64,000 nt of DNA from Corynebacterium glaucum (GTDB lineage Bacteria > Actinomycetota > Actinomycetes > Mycobacteriales > Mycobacteriaceae): positions 1,786,674 to 1,850,673 of the forward strand of contig NZ_CP019688.1 in the NCBI RefSeq assembly GCF_002287505.1, read 5' to 3'. A model generated the notes under the pieces. The model was given only the letters and a program-made list of their open reading frames with translations, was not told where the DNA came from and did no database searches. This document shows positions 35,941 through 45,220 of this stretch, piece by piece (the first letter of the stretch is position 1; each line of letters begins with the position of its first letter). A program made the position numbers and the translations under genes.

Positions 35941-36708
35941 CTACTCCTCGTAGTTGAAGCTGTGGAAGATGATTTCGTCGCCCCTGGCCGTCGAAAAGCC
36001 TTGGTATCCTTCCCTATCCTCTTGCTGCGAGGTCCAGATGTTGATGTGCACCTGCTGTGCATTGTCGCGCGGGATGCGGGACGTGCTCTCCGTGTCTGAA
36101 AGTACCTGCCCATCGGCGGTAGAGGTGACGACTCGTAGGTAGCCGTCGCGCCACTCCGCGCGGGTGGTCAGTGTCTGATGGCCGGCGGGGATCTCAAATG
36201 CTGACGGGATGATGCCGGTGCCGGGGCGGGCGACCTCGAGGTCATCGGGGTAATACGTGACGCTCGCGTGTGGGAGTTCCAGGTGCGGGGCGTTCCAGCG
36301 CGAGATCTCGATGAAGTCGATCTCCGAGTAGCCACCGCCGTGGTTGAACTCGATCCAGTCGTAGGTGAACACGCCCAGGACGTTGCTGGGGTGCATGGCG
36401 TTGAAGTCCGCGCTGTAGATGAAGGTGTAGACGCCGTATCCGAGGGACGGCACGGTGAGGATCTCCACACCGCCGTCGATACCCTCGCTGCGCAATGCGA
36501 GATCACCGTTGTCTCGCACCTCGACTCCGTTCACCCACTGGCGCTCGCCGGTCTTGGGGTGTTCCGCCTGCGGCTCGCCCCGTGGGCCATGGATCGACCA
36601 CTCGTATCCGGACCACTCGAAGGTGATCTGGCCCCAGTCGTCCGAGAAGCGCTTGCCGTAGTGCTCAACGTATGTGGGTCCGTTCGGGTCGTTGCCGTCT
36701 GCGTTCAC
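35941..36708 (-). CDS. GH16-like (concanavalin-fold) protein without signal peptide
   Basis: A 255-residue protein that looks like a glycoside hydrolase family 16 domain. The segment GYSEIDFIEISRW contains the ExDxxE catalytic pattern of the beta-bulge (laminarinase-type) members, preceded by GYGVYTFIYSADFN and GVFTYDWIEF, which match the strands around the GH16 cleft. The start is a GTG at 36708 after a GGAG site. There is no signal peptide or anchor, which is unusual for a family that normally acts on extracellular beta-glucans. It could be an intracellular enzyme, a moonlighting lectin-like protein, or a gene that lost its secretion signal. Confidence 0.6.
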   Translation of the reverse strand: MNADGNDPNGPTYVEHYGKRFSDDWGQITFEWSGYEWSIHGPRGEPQAEHPKTGERQWVNGVEVRDNGDLALRSEGIDGGVEILTVPSLGYGVYTFIYSADFNAMHPSNVLGVFTYDWIEFNHGGGYSEIDFIEISRWNAPHLELPHASVTYYPDDLEVARPGTGIIPSAFEIPAGHQTLTTRAEWRDGYLRVVTSTADGQVLSDTESTSRIPRDNAQQVHINIWTSQQEDREGYQGFSTARGDEIIFHSFNYEE

Positions 36709-36775
36709 CGTTGCTATTTCTCCTGTTTGCCGATGCTAAAGCCCCTCTCCGATCATACGAAGAGGGACTTTGAGC

Positions 36776-36851
36776 TGGTGCGCCATGACGGGCTCGAACC
36801 GCCGACCTACTGGGTGTAAACCAGTTGCTCTTCCAGCTGAGCTAACGGCGC
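36776..36851 (-). tRNA. tRNA-Val (anticodon TAC)
   Basis: A full cloverleaf on the minus strand. The acceptor GCGCCGT pairs with ATGGCGC, the D arm is TAGCTCAGCTGG, and the anticodon stem ACTGG/CCAGT holds loop TTTACAC (anticodon TAC). The T arm contains GGTTCGAGCC. Discriminator A is followed by a genome-encoded CCA, giving 76 nt. Its position between the surf1 block and DUF3052-aceE matches related genomes. Confidence 0.96.
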
Positions 36852-36902
36852 GCGTGCGGAAAATCTTAACAGACGAGCTGTCGCACGCCCAAACCCGCGT
36901 GT

Positions 36903-37310
36903 TTAGGACTTGCCTGCCTTCGGCGCGGTAAGCAGTGAACCCTGCCAGTCACCGAAGCGGTCGGCCTTGGTCTGCACGAGGCCGGCGAGCTGGGCAGATT
37001 CGGAGATCTCGCCTGGGTTCACACCGCCGGGCTGGCCCGCACCGGGCGTCATCAGCCACACGCGCCCGCCCTCTTCAAGGTTGCGGATCGCATCCACCAA
37101 CGAGTCGACGAGGTCGCCATCCTCATCACGGTGCCAGAGCAGGATGGTGTCGCACAGCTCCACGGAGTCTTCGTCGAGAAGCGATGCCCCAATGGCATCC
37201 TCGATGGCCTCAGAGATGGCCGTGTCTGCGTCGTCGTCCCAGCCGATCTCTTGCACTACGTCGCCATTCACGACGCCGAAACGGGCGGCGTAATCTCCAC
37301 CGGATCCCAA
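36903..37310 (-). CDS. DUF3052-family protein
   Basis: A 135-residue protein equivalent by sequence and position to Rv2239c. Recognisable segments are GDYAARFGVVNGDVVQEIGWDDD at the start and GGRVWLMTPGAGQPGGVNPGEI in the middle. It is soluble and acidic. The start is a TTG after AAGGAGG. It is divergent from aceE, a conserved arrangement in corynebacteria and mycobacteria, which hints at a shared control region at 37311-37481. No function is established. Confidence 0.9.
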   Translation of the reverse strand: MGSGGDYAARFGVVNGDVVQEIGWDDDADTAISEAIEDAIGASLLDEDSVELCDTILLWHRDEDGDLVDSLVDAIRNLEEGGRVWLMTPGAGQPGGVNPGEISESAQLAGLVQTKADRFGDWQGSLLTAPKAGKS

Positions 37311-37481
37311 GGTGGTAGTCCTCCTTCAAGGGCCTTTTGCTTAACGACGGTTCACTTTACCTGTGATACCGCCCCCGTGTGCTCCCCCAAGGTATGACTT
37401 TTCTTATAGACGGCGCACGTGAGCTAGCAAACGCTCTAGACTCGAGTGCAAAACTGATCACCAAACTTTGGAGGATTTCAC

Positions 37482-40298
37482 GTGGCTGATCCCACCGACA
37501 AGGCCAATCTGGAAAGCACCGACGTGTACGGCAACGCTCCAGATACCAACATCCCGATGCTGCGCGACGGTGTCGCCTCCTACCTGCACGACGCTGACCC
37601 CGAAGAGACCAAGGAGTGGATGGACTCCCTCGACGGTCTGCTTGACTCCTCCGATCCGGAGCGCGCTCGCTACCTGATGCTGCGCCTGATCGAGCGCGCG
37701 AACGCGAAGCGCGTCCCCCTGCCGGCGTTGTCTTCCACCGATTTTGTCAACACCATTCCGACGAAGCTCGAGCCGGAGTTCCCGGGCGATGAGAAGATTG
37801 AGAAGCGCTACCGCCGCTGGATCCGTTGGAATGCGGCCGTGATGGTGCACCGCGCACAGCGGCCGGGCGTAAAGGTGGGCGGCCACATCTCCACCTACGC
37901 TTCCGCCGCAGCCCTCTACGAGGTAGGCTTCAACCACTTCTTCCACGGCAAGGACGCTGAGCAAGGCGGCGACCACATCTTCTTCCAGGGTCACGCATCG
38001 CCGGGCATGTACGCCCGCGCCTTCCTTGAAGGTCGCCTGAGCGAGGACGACCTCGACGGCTTCCGCCAGGAAGTGTCCCGCCCGCAGGGTGGCCTGCCGT
38101 CCTACCCGCACCCGCACGGCATGCCGGAGTTCTGGGAGTTCCCGACCGTGTCCATGGGCCTTGGCCCGATGAACGCGATCTACCAGGCCCGCTTTAACAA
38201 GTACCTGCAGAACCGCGGCATCAAGGACACCGACAAGCAGCACGTGTGGGCCTTCCTCGGCGACGGCGAGATGGACGAGCCGGAATCCCGCGGCCTGCTG
38301 CAGATGGCTGCACTCTACGGCTTGGACAACCTCACCTTCGTGATCAACTGCAACCTGCAGCGTCTCGACGGCCCGGTGCGCGGCAACGGCCAGATCATCC
38401 AGGAGCTGGAGACCTTCTTCATCGGTGCTGGCTGGAACGTGATCAAGGTGGTCTGGGGCCGCGAGTGGGACGAGCTGCTGGAGAAGGATAAGGACGGCGC
38501 GCTGGTGCACATCATGAACACCACGCCGGACGGTGACTACCAGACTTTCAAGGCTAACGACGGCGCGTACGTCCGCGAGCACTTCTTCGGCCGCGACGAG
38601 CGCACGCGGAAGCTTGTTGAGGACATGAGCGACGAGGAGATCTGGGCACTGCGCCGCGGTGGCCACGACTACCGCAAGGTCTACGCTGCCTATAAGCGCG
38701 CGCTGGAGACCAAGGGCAAGCCGACGGTCATTCTCGCCCACACGGTGAAGGGTTACGGCCTGGGCCACAGTTTCGAGGGCCGCAACGCTACCCACCAGAT
38801 GAAGAACCTCACGCTGGAGGATCTGAAGCTCTTCCGCGACAAGCAGGAAATCCCGATCTCCGACGAGGAGCTGGAGAAGGATCCGTACCTGCCTCCCTAC
38901 TACCACCCGGGCGAGGACGCAGACGAGATCAAGTACCTCAAGGAGCGCCGCAAGGAGCTCGGCGGCTACCTGCCGGAGCGCCGCACTTCCTACACTCCGC
39001 TTGAACAGCCGGACTTTGAGAAGACCTACAAAGCGCTGTTCAAGGACTCGGGCAAGGCTCAGGTGGCTACCACCATGGCGCTTGTTCGTACCTTCAAGGC
39101 GCTCATGCGCGATAAGGAGATTGGCAAGCGCGTTGTGCCGATCATCCCGGATGAGGCCCGCACCTTCGGCTTGGACTCCTGGTTCCCGACGCTGAAGATC
39201 TACAACCCGAACGGCCAGAACTACGTGCCGGTGGACCACGATCTGCAGCTGTCCTACCGCGAGGCCAACGACGGCCAGATCCTCCACGAGGGCATCAACG
39301 AGGACGGCTCCTCCGCATCCTTCATCGCGGCGGCGACCTCGTACGCCACCCACGGCGAGCCGATGATCCCGATGTACATCTTCTACTCGATGTTCGGTTT
39401 CCAGCGCACCGGCGACAACTTCTGGGCCGCCGGCGACCAGATGGGCCGTGGCTTCATCATCGGCGCTACCGCCGGCCGCACCACCCTCTTCGGTGAAGGC
39501 CTGCAGCACATGGACGGCCACTCCCCGATCCTCGCATCGACGAACCCGGCTGTGGTCACCTACGACCCGGCGTTCGCCTACGAGATGCCGTACCTCATCT
39601 CCAAGGGCATCGACCGCATGTACGGCCCGGACGGCGGCGAGAACGTCATGTACTACCTCACCGTGTACAACCAGCCGACCCACCAGCCGGCGCGCCCGGA
39701 GAATCTCGACGTCGAGGGCCTGCACAAGGGCATTTACCTTTACGACGAGGGCGATACTTCCAAGGACAACCGCGTCTCGCTGCTCGCATCCGGTGTCGGT
39801 ATGCAGGCGGCGCTGCGCGCGCAGCAGATCCTGCAGGATGACTACAACGTCGGCGCTGCGATTTACTCCGTGACCTCGTGGGTGGAGTGCGCCCGCGGCG
39901 GTGCGCACCTGCGCGATGAGCAGCTGTTGCACCCAGGCGAGGACGTTGGCGAGCCGTTTGTAACCAAGCAGCTCAAGCAGACCGAGGGTCCATACATCGC
40001 GACCTCCGACTTCGCCTCTGACTTGCAGGAGCAGATCCGTCCGTACGTCCCGGGCCAGTACATCACCCTGGGTGCTGATGGCTTCGGCTTCTCCGACACT
40101 CGCGAGTCCGCCCGCCGCTTCTTCAACATCGACGCTGAGTCCATGGTGGTCGCAGCCCTGATGGGTCTGGCCAACGAGGACAAGATCGATATGGAGATCG
40201 CCGCGAAGGCCGCAAAGGATCTCAAGCTCGACGACCCGACCGCTGCCGTGCCGGATCAGGCGGGTGAGCAAGAGGGCCCGGAGAACGCAACCGAGTAG
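37482..40298 (+). CDS. aceE: Pyruvate dehydrogenase E1 component (homodimeric)
   Basis: A 938-residue thiamine-diphosphate enzyme that decarboxylates pyruvate and passes the acetyl group to the E2 lipoyl domain. The ThDP motif is [32 protein letters not shown] (about residues 255-286). [22 protein letters not shown] and the later C-terminal domain match AceE of Corynebacterium. The start is GTG with a GGAGG site. A strong stem-loop terminator follows. In this group E1 works in a mixed complex with 2-oxoglutarate dehydrogenase parts encoded elsewhere, so no aceF lies nearby. Confidence 0.98.
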   Translation: MADPTDKANLESTDVYGNAPDTNIPMLRDGVASYLHDADPEETKEWMDSLDGLLDSSDPERARYLMLRLIERANAKRVPLPALSSTDFVNTIPTKLEPEFPGDEKIEKRYRRWIRWNAAVMVHRAQRPGVKVGGHISTYASAAALYEVGFNHFFHGKDAEQGGDHIFFQGHASPGMYARAFLEGRLSEDDLDGFRQEVSRPQGGLPSYPHPHGMPEFWEFPTVSMGLGPMNAIYQARFNKYLQNRGIKDTDKQHVWAFLGDGEMDEPESRGLLQMAALYGLDNLTFVINCNLQRLDGPVRGNGQIIQELETFFIGAGWNVIKVVWGREWDELLEKDKDGALVHIMNTTPDGDYQTFKANDGAYVREHFFGRDERTRKLVEDMSDEEIWALRRGGHDYRKVYAAYKRALETKGKPTVILAHTVKGYGLGHSFEGRNATHQMKNLTLEDLKLFRDKQEIPISDEELEKDPYLPPYYHPGEDADEIKYLKERRKELGGYLPERRTSYTPLEQPDFEKTYKALFKDSGKAQVATTMALVRTFKALMRDKEIGKRVVPIIPDEARTFGLDSWFPTLKIYNPNGQNYVPVDHDLQLSYREANDGQILHEGINEDGSSASFIAAATSYATHGEPMIPMYIFYSMFGFQRTGDNFWAAGDQMGRGFIIGATAGRTTLFGEGLQHMDGHSPILASTNPAVVTYDPAFAYEMPYLISKGIDRMYGPDGGENVMYYLTVYNQPTHQPARPENLDVEGLHKGIYLYDEGDTSKDNRVSLLASGVGMQAALRAQQILQDDYNVGAAIYSVTSWVECARGGAHLRDEQLLHPGEDVGEPFVTKQLKQTEGPYIATSDFASDLQEQIRPYVPGQYITLGADGFGFSDTRESARRFFNIDAESMVVAALMGLANEDKIDMEIAAKAAKDLKLDDPTAAVPDQAGEQEGPENATE

Positions 40299-40347
40299 GT
40301 CTCACCCTGGTCGCGCTAGTTCCCACGGTCGCGCCCCCACATCCCCG

Positions 40348-40398
40348 AGCGCCTGGAGCTGGCCCCAATTGGCCGGCTCCAGGCGCTCACGCTTTTTG
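40348..40398 (+). terminator. Rho-independent terminator after aceE
   Basis: A perfect 13-bp stem GAGCGCCTGGAGC (40348-40360) pairs with 40377-40389. The inner GGCC/GGCC extends the helix, and CTTTTT follows at 40393-40398. It ends directly before the GGAG site of the next gene, so that gene needs its own promoter or relies on readthrough. Confidence 0.9.
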
Positions 40399-40406
40399 GA
40401 GCACAC

Positions 40407-40817
40407 ATGCAAGATTCTGACTTTGCCGCAGCAGTCGCCGCCGCCCAGGAAGGCCGCGACGATGATCTCATCGCCTTGTTCAGACGCTTTCCGGCGTTGG
40501 ATTGGCTCAGCGACGGGTACGACTGGAAATCTGACCACGCGCATGAGTTCAGCGAGGTCATCCAGCGCCTGTGCGTCATTCTGCCAACGGAGAGTACGTC
40601 GTGGGAGGACTTCTCCATCCTCACGGAGAATTACATCGGCCCCATTGTCTGGATTCCGGACTCGATCGACCTCGCGGCACAAGCCGCGGTCACTTACTGG
40701 AACCGGAAACCGGGCAATGATCCGCAGCCGCTTCGCGACTACTTAGACCTGCTGCGCGACCACCCCGACGGCGAACGCATCGACGAGATCGCCGCGACCG
40801 CCACAAACCTCAACTGA
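40407..40817 (+). CDS. Hypothetical protein
   Basis: A 136-residue soluble protein with a helix-rich N-terminal half (DFAAAVAAAQEGRDDDLIALFRRFPALDWL) and several Trp residues (SDGYDW, WIPDSID, TYWNRKP). Its start at 40407 follows GGAG and stands only 9 bp after the aceE terminator. Not recognised. Codon use is native, so it is probably a real lineage-specific gene. Confidence 0.65.
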   Translation: MQDSDFAAAVAAAQEGRDDDLIALFRRFPALDWLSDGYDWKSDHAHEFSEVIQRLCVILPTESTSWEDFSILTENYIGPIVWIPDSIDLAAQAAVTYWNRKPGNDPQPLRDYLDLLRDHPDGERIDEIAATATNLN

Positions 40818-40890
40818 CCGCAGCGTACGGCCCGCTAAAACACGTCCTAATCCACCACCGTAACCACGACATCAACTTCCCGCCCCGACA

Positions 40891-40979
40891 CAAACCCGGA
40901 CAATGGCGACAAACCCGGATAACTAGATACCCTTATGTAGCCAGTGCTGTACGTAAGGGTCTGTAGATATCCGGGTTTG
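40891..40979. repeat. 89-bp structured repeat, copy B
   Basis: Same plan as copy A at 6571. Direct units begin at 40891 (CAAACCCGGACAATG) and 40910 (CAAACCCGGATAACT), again 19 bp apart, and the inverted unit ATATCCGGGTTTG ends at 40979. Both unit spacing and total length are equal to copy A. The loop holds an inner hairpin, ACCCTTATGTA with TACGTAAGGGT. The primary sequence between units differs, but the fold is kept. It lies between convergent genes, followed by a GGGTGGCGG-type short tandem repeat (about 41010-41045). Confidence 0.8.
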
Positions 40980-41069
40980 GTTCGCCAGCGGCAGGAGGCG
41001 GCGCCACGTGGCGGGTGGCGGGGTGGCGGGGTGGCGGGTGGCGGGGCGCCGGGCGCGCACTCCACGCCC

Positions 41070-42872
41070 CTACGAGGTGTGATGCACTTCCGCCAGCTCG
41101 TAGACCGGGGTGTCCATGCCTTCGTAGCGCGCCTTGAGCTGCAGCGCCATGTAACGCGAGTAGTGGCGCGACTGGTGCAGGTTGCCGCCGTGGAACCAGA
41201 GGTTCTCAATCTGCGTCGGCTTCCACATGTTGCGCAGCTCGCCTTCCCATGGACCCGGGTCCTTCGTGGTGTCGGAGCCCATGCCCCACACCTTGCCAAC
41301 CGTGTCCGCGGCTTCCTTCGAAATGAGCATTTCGACCCAGCCATTCATCGAGCCGTAGCCGGTGGCGAGGACGATGACGTCGGCGGGGATCTCGGTGCCG
41401 TCGTCAAGCAAAACTGAATGCTCCTTGACTTCCGCAATATTGACCCCCGAGTAGACGGGCACGCTACCGTCGATGACCAGCTCGGAGGCGCCGACGTTGA
41501 TGTAGTAGCCGGAGCCGCGGCGGAGGTATTTCATGAACATGCCGGAGTCGTCGTCGCCGAAGTCGATGAGGAAGCCGGCGTTTTCCAGCGCGTCGTAGAA
41601 GTCTTTGTCCTCCTCGCGGATGACGTTGAACGCCTTCTTCTGTTCCGCGGGCAGGAGTTTGTACGGCCAGGAGGCGAAGAGGAGGTCGGCGGTATCGGTA
41701 TCAATGCCGGCTTCGAGCGCGTCCTCGGAATACAGTGCGCCGAGCGCGTGCGTCAGCACCGCATTGGATTGGACGATCAGCGTTGAGGAACGCTGCACCA
41801 TCGCCGGCCGCGCGCCATTGTGGAACAGGTCCGCCGCAATGTCGTGCGCGGAGTTGTTCGCACCGAGGATGACCACGTCCTTGCCCGCATCGCCTGCGCC
41901 GCCCGCATGCTCGGAGGAGTGGCGGATCTCGCCCGCGAACTTCTCCTGGCCCGGCAGCTGCGGCCGGTTCGGCACACCGGACATACCGGTCGCAAACACG
42001 AGCTGCACCGGGTGAAGCTCCATCTGCTTGCCGTCGCGCGTGAGCGTGACATTCCAGCGCTGCTCCGTCTCGTCGAACTCGGCGTGCTGCACCTCAGTGT
42101 TGGACCAGTAATCCAGGTCCATGATCCCCACGTAGTGCTCCAGCCAGTCCCCCATCTGATCCTTCGGGGTGAACACCGGCCAGTCGTCAGGGAACGGTAG
42201 GTACGGCATGTGGTCGTACCAGACCGGGTCGTGCAGGCACAGCGAGTGGTAGCGGCCCCTCCACTGGTCACCAGGTCGCGCATGCTTATCGACGATCAAC
42301 GTTGGCACCCCCTGGCGCTTCAACCGAGCCCCTAACCCAATTCCACCCTGGCCGCCACCAATGACGAGGACGTACGGCTGCTCGGTGATGCCGAGGGTGG
42401 CGCGGCGCTTCGCGCGGCGGTCGGCCCAGTTCTCCGGATCCTGCTCCGGACCGTGCTGTGCTCCGAGGATGCGGTTGCGGCCGCGCTTCTCCGGGAACTC
42501 CTTGAGCTCGCGGGCGGACGTGAGGAGGGTCCACGCCTTGCCGTCGCGAAGCCTTGCGATCGCCCGGCAATGGAAATCTGCGGTGTCGCAGGTGAACTGG
42601 ATGCGGGTAACGCCGTCGCCTTCGTCAACCTCATCGGTGAGCTCGGTGTTGGTGATCACGCAGTTCGGGTGGGTCTCGCGAACCATCTTCGCAATCTCTT
42701 CGTGCCCCTCCGCGGTGTGCAAATTCCAAGTGAAGCCGAGCAAGTCGCGCCAGAAGCCGTCCGTTTCGAAGAGCTCCGTGACCTGGGTGGCTGCGGTGTC
42801 CGCGTCTTGGGCGTCGGTAGCGCGCTCGAGGTTTTGCAGCCACTCCTGGGCGGCGGTGGATGTGGTGGTCAT
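41070..42872 (-). CDS. Flavin-dependent monooxygenase with N-terminal NTF2-like domain
   Basis: A 600-residue protein. An N-terminal SnoaL/NTF2-like domain (about 1-130) is fused to an FAD/NAD(P)-binding monooxygenase domain. VLVIGGGQGGIGLGARL is the first GxGxxG (about 170-186), VVILGANNSAHDIAADL the second dinucleotide motif (about 340), and FATGMSGVPNRP and VLATGYGSMNGW fit flavin monooxygenase fingerprints. The start at 42872 has GAAGGGAG upstream; the longer frame to 42986 is unlikely. Related enzymes oxidise small organic molecules. The substrate here is unknown, and no partner genes adjoin. Confidence 0.88.
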   Translation of the reverse strand: MTTTSTAAQEWLQNLERATDAQDADTAATQVTELFETDGFWRDLLGFTWNLHTAEGHEEIAKMVRETHPNCVITNTELTDEVDEGDGVTRIQFTCDTADFHCRAIARLRDGKAWTLLTSARELKEFPEKRGRNRILGAQHGPEQDPENWADRRAKRRATLGITEQPYVLVIGGGQGGIGLGARLKRQGVPTLIVDKHARPGDQWRGRYHSLCLHDPVWYDHMPYLPFPDDWPVFTPKDQMGDWLEHYVGIMDLDYWSNTEVQHAEFDETEQRWNVTLTRDGKQMELHPVQLVFATGMSGVPNRPQLPGQEKFAGEIRHSSEHAGGAGDAGKDVVILGANNSAHDIAADLFHNGARPAMVQRSSTLIVQSNAVLTHALGALYSEDALEAGIDTDTADLLFASWPYKLLPAEQKKAFNVIREEDKDFYDALENAGFLIDFGDDDSGMFMKYLRRGSGYYINVGASELVIDGSVPVYSGVNIAEVKEHSVLLDDGTEIPADVIVLATGYGSMNGWVEMLISKEAADTVGKVWGMGSDTTKDPGPWEGELRNMWKPTQIENLWFHGGNLHQSRHYSRYMALQLKARYEGMDTPVYELAEVHHTS

Positions 42873-43142
42873 GGTGCTCCCTTCTAGTTTGGACGTGATG
42901 TAGAGCACACTATAACCGTTAGTATGGTTTAAGGAACTAGATTTCGCGGGGACGTTTCTCCTCGCCGGGGCACGGGCACGGGGCACGGGGCGCGATTCGC
43001 CTGTAAAAATTTACAAATAGCGTCGTTTCAGACCGCGTTCGTGCAGGTCACTAGTTACGTGCCGCAAACTCCTACAATCCGGAACGACCATCTCACATCG
43101 TGATTTAACGCCTCTCGAACCCCCGATGGCAGACTGGGTGAC

Positions 43143-43457
43143 GTGACCGAAGAAGCCGACCTCGCTCAAAAGCCGCAGCCGCGCCGCAAGATCAACTGGC
43201 TGGCGATAGGTGCCATCGCCTCGTTCGCCAGCGTCTTCCTGTTCGTCGGCAAGAACGACGTGGCTGCCACCGTCGCCTTCGTGCTCACGTTCGCGCTCAC
43301 CTTCGGTAGCGTCTTCCTCCGCGGCCGGGAGATGGTGTCGGTGTTCATCGCCACGGTGTTGTCGATGCTGCTAGTGATCATCGCCGTCTTTGTCGGCCTG
43401 GTGCGATTTAGTTCTCACCAGCACCTTGGCCTCACAAGCTCGCTGGGCATCGGCTAG
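43143..43457 (+). CDS. Small membrane protein
   Basis: A 104-residue protein starting at GTG 43143, with a charged 15-residue head and three hydrophobic helices (about 18-36, 42-59 and 66-88). No family is recognised. It stands alone between divergent and convergent neighbours. Confidence 0.65.
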   Translation: MTEEADLAQKPQPRRKINWLAIGAIASFASVFLFVGKNDVAATVAFVLTFALTFGSVFLRGREMVSVFIATVLSMLLVIIAVFVGLVRFSSHQHLGLTSSLGIG

Positions 43458-43508
43458 GCAGAGCATTAAACCCCGTGGCCGCTCTCTAGCTGCCTCCGGG
43501 ACCACCGC

Positions 43509-44060
43509 TTAACCGCTGCGGCGGCGCATCTTCGCGCGGCGCACGTCAATCGCCAGCGCGATACCAATTACCGCAGCGTGCTGGCGCTCGTCGAGCCCCG
43601 GCTGCATGCGCACCCGGTAATTCGTTTTGCCCATCACCGCACGCCCAACACCGGAGAATTCAGCATCCACCGAAGCAATCGGACGGCCCTGGGACGTCAG
43701 CGTGTAGTTGAGCTGGAATACCTTGCCTTCGATTTGCACCTCAGGAAAGCCAGCAACCACGACGTCGAACTTCGATCCGATCCACGCAAACCGCTGCGTC
43801 AGGCGCGCCAGTTCCATCGGCGGGTTGACCAGGTGCACGGCGTAGGTGTCGCGGATGAGATCGAACGGGTCCTCAATACTGAGCACGTGCGCGCCCGCTG
43901 CGTCGAACACCTCCACCCCGCGCGACGCCTTGACAATGTCGCCCATTTTCCGCGTCTGCCGAGCCGTGCCCAGCAACTCGCCTGTGGGGGTCTCAATCGC
44001 GAACTCATCGCGCCCGACCGCTTTTGTTTGCTTGACTACGATCTCTTGCTCTTTCAGCAT
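43509..44060 (-). CDS. LURP-one/tubby-like family protein
   Basis: A 183-residue protein of the LURP-one-related (DUF567) type. It starts with IVVKQTKAVGRDEFAIETPTGELLGTARQ, and the repeated strand patterns (GVEVFDAAGAHVLSIEDP, then FQLNYTLTSQGRPIASVDAEF) fit the 12-stranded tubby-like barrel around a central hydrophobic helix (HAAVIGIALAIDV). Bacterial members have no firm function. The gene follows the hydrolase on the same strand after 30 bp. Confidence 0.75.
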   Translation of the reverse strand: MLKEQEIVVKQTKAVGRDEFAIETPTGELLGTARQTRKMGDIVKASRGVEVFDAAGAHVLSIEDPFDLIRDTYAVHLVNPPMELARLTQRFAWIGSKFDVVVAGFPEVQIEGKVFQLNYTLTSQGRPIASVDAEFSGVGRAVMGKTNYRVRMQPGLDERQHAAVIGIALAIDVRRAKMRRRSG

Positions 44061-44090
44061 GCCCCTGAGCGTAGTAGTAATTCCGGCCCC

Positions 44091-45005
44091 TCAGACGTTG
44101 TCAAAGCTCCCGACCGCCCGCTCGCGGACCCCTAGCGCGATCACACGCTCAATCGCGGCCGTCACCGCGCCCGGCGCGTCAAGCGGCGGCATATGCCCGG
44201 AGTCCGGGAGCACCTGCACGAACGCCCGCGGCCACAGCTCCCAGAGGCGCGCGGACTGCGACACCGGAGTGACGTGGTCGCGGTCGCCTACCAAGATGTA
44301 GCCGGGAAGATCGGCCAGCACATCCCCCGCCTCAAGCTCCGAGTGGTCAAGCAGGTCGTCGAAGTACCCGGCGTAGGTGGCCAGCGGCGTCTGCTGGATC
44401 ATGTCCGCGTGAAAGCGGATCACGTCGTACGGCATCGGCCGGAAGTAGAACCCCAACGCCAGCACCGGCGCCAGAGACCGCGTCACTGCGCGCCGCACCC
44501 CCTCAGCAAAGTGCGGCGTGCGCGCCACCACCCACTCCAGCGCGTGCCCGATCGGCCCGGCCAAGACCTGCGGCATCCCCTGCATCGCAAACGGTTCGAC
44601 GGCTGAAGAAATCTGCACCGACCCCGCCCACTCAAACTCGCCCGCGTACCTGCGCATCAGTGACAACGACACCGGCCCACCCAGCGAGTGCCCCACCACC
44701 ACAACGGGCCCGCGCACACCCCTCGCGCGCAACACGGCAGCAACGTCGTCGGCCGCGTTGTCAATGGTGAGCAGCTCGGGCGAGCAATAGCCGGTGTTGC
44801 CGTGGCCGCGGACGTCGATAAGCAATTGCCTGATGCTCTGGCCGCGAAGAGCTTCGACCTGGAACACGAACTCCGGCGCGGCGATGTTGAAGCCGTGCAC
44901 GTAGACCACGGTAACGTTCGCAGACTCGGGCCCGACCTCGTACCAGTGCACGCGCACGCCGCCGGATTCGACGGTGCCGGTGCGATCGGGGCGCAGTTCC
45001 AACAT
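44091..45005 (-). CDS. Alpha/beta hydrolase
   Basis: A 304-residue serine hydrolase. The oxyanion-side motif is YVHGFNIAAPEF, the nucleophile elbow is VVGHSLGGPVS (about residue 105), the acid lies in LVGDRDHVTPVS and the catalytic His in DSGHMPPLDAP. The cap region is about residues 145-210. The start at 45005 (MLELRPDR) fits the family; ATG 45053 would add 16 residues and overlap the operator at 45053-45066. The substrate is unknown. Its upstream region is shared with the divergent importer operon, so the same LacI-type regulator might affect it. Confidence 0.88.
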   Translation of the reverse strand: MLELRPDRTGTVESGGVRVHWYEVGPESANVTVVYVHGFNIAAPEFVFQVEALRGQSIRQLLIDVRGHGNTGYCSPELLTIDNAADDVAAVLRARGVRGPVVVVGHSLGGPVSLSLMRRYAGEFEWAGSVQISSAVEPFAMQGMPQVLAGPIGHALEWVVARTPHFAEGVRRAVTRSLAPVLALGFYFRPMPYDVIRFHADMIQQTPLATYAGYFDDLLDHSELEAGDVLADLPGYILVGDRDHVTPVSQSARLWELWPRAFVQVLPDSGHMPPLDAPGAVTAAIERVIALGVRERAVGSFDNV

Positions 45006-45052
45006 GCCGAGGAGTTTATGCGAGTGTCGCGATCCTAATGAAAACCCGTACA

Positions 45053-45066
45053 TGAAAGCGCTTCCA
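45053..45066. promoter_or_regulatory. LacI-type operator O1 of the phosphodiester importer
   Basis: TGAAAGCGCTTCCA, whose reverse complement TGGAAGCGCTTTCA is identical base for base to the operators in front of both secreted phosphodiesterases (53011 and 54916). It fits the general LacI/CcpA cre pattern with central CG. It lies 168 bp upstream of the binding-protein start and 78 bp from O2. Confidence 0.85.
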
Positions 45067-45130
45067 ACATTTCCTCACCCCTTAAAGCTCCCTTAACCGA
45101 GAATTAACGAAGTTGGCGGAACATACCCCA

Positions 45131-45144
45131 TGAAAGCGCGTTCA
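45131..45144. promoter_or_regulatory. LacI-type operator O2 of the phosphodiester importer
   Basis: TGAAAGCGCGTTCA, a near match to O1 with one changed central base, 77 bp upstream of the GTG at 45221. Two sites 78 bp apart (about seven and a half helical turns) would allow looping by a tetrameric LacI-family repressor or separate control of the two divergent genes. Confidence 0.75.
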
Positions 45145-45220
45145 TGCACGAAGTGACACTCAGCTTGGTTACAGCAACGTGCTTCCCGACCCGGACATCT
45201 TGCAATCGAAAGGCAATCTT

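Noticed and set aside
37458..40271. A 937-codon minus-strand frame opposite aceE
   Set aside because: Antisense shadow of a high-GC gene; the real protein on the plus strand is an unmistakable AceE.
41005..41050. GGGTGGCGG short tandem repeats as a possible CRISPR-like or minisatellite array
   Set aside because: Only a few imperfect 8-9 bp units, no spacers; a simple GC-rich slippage tract.
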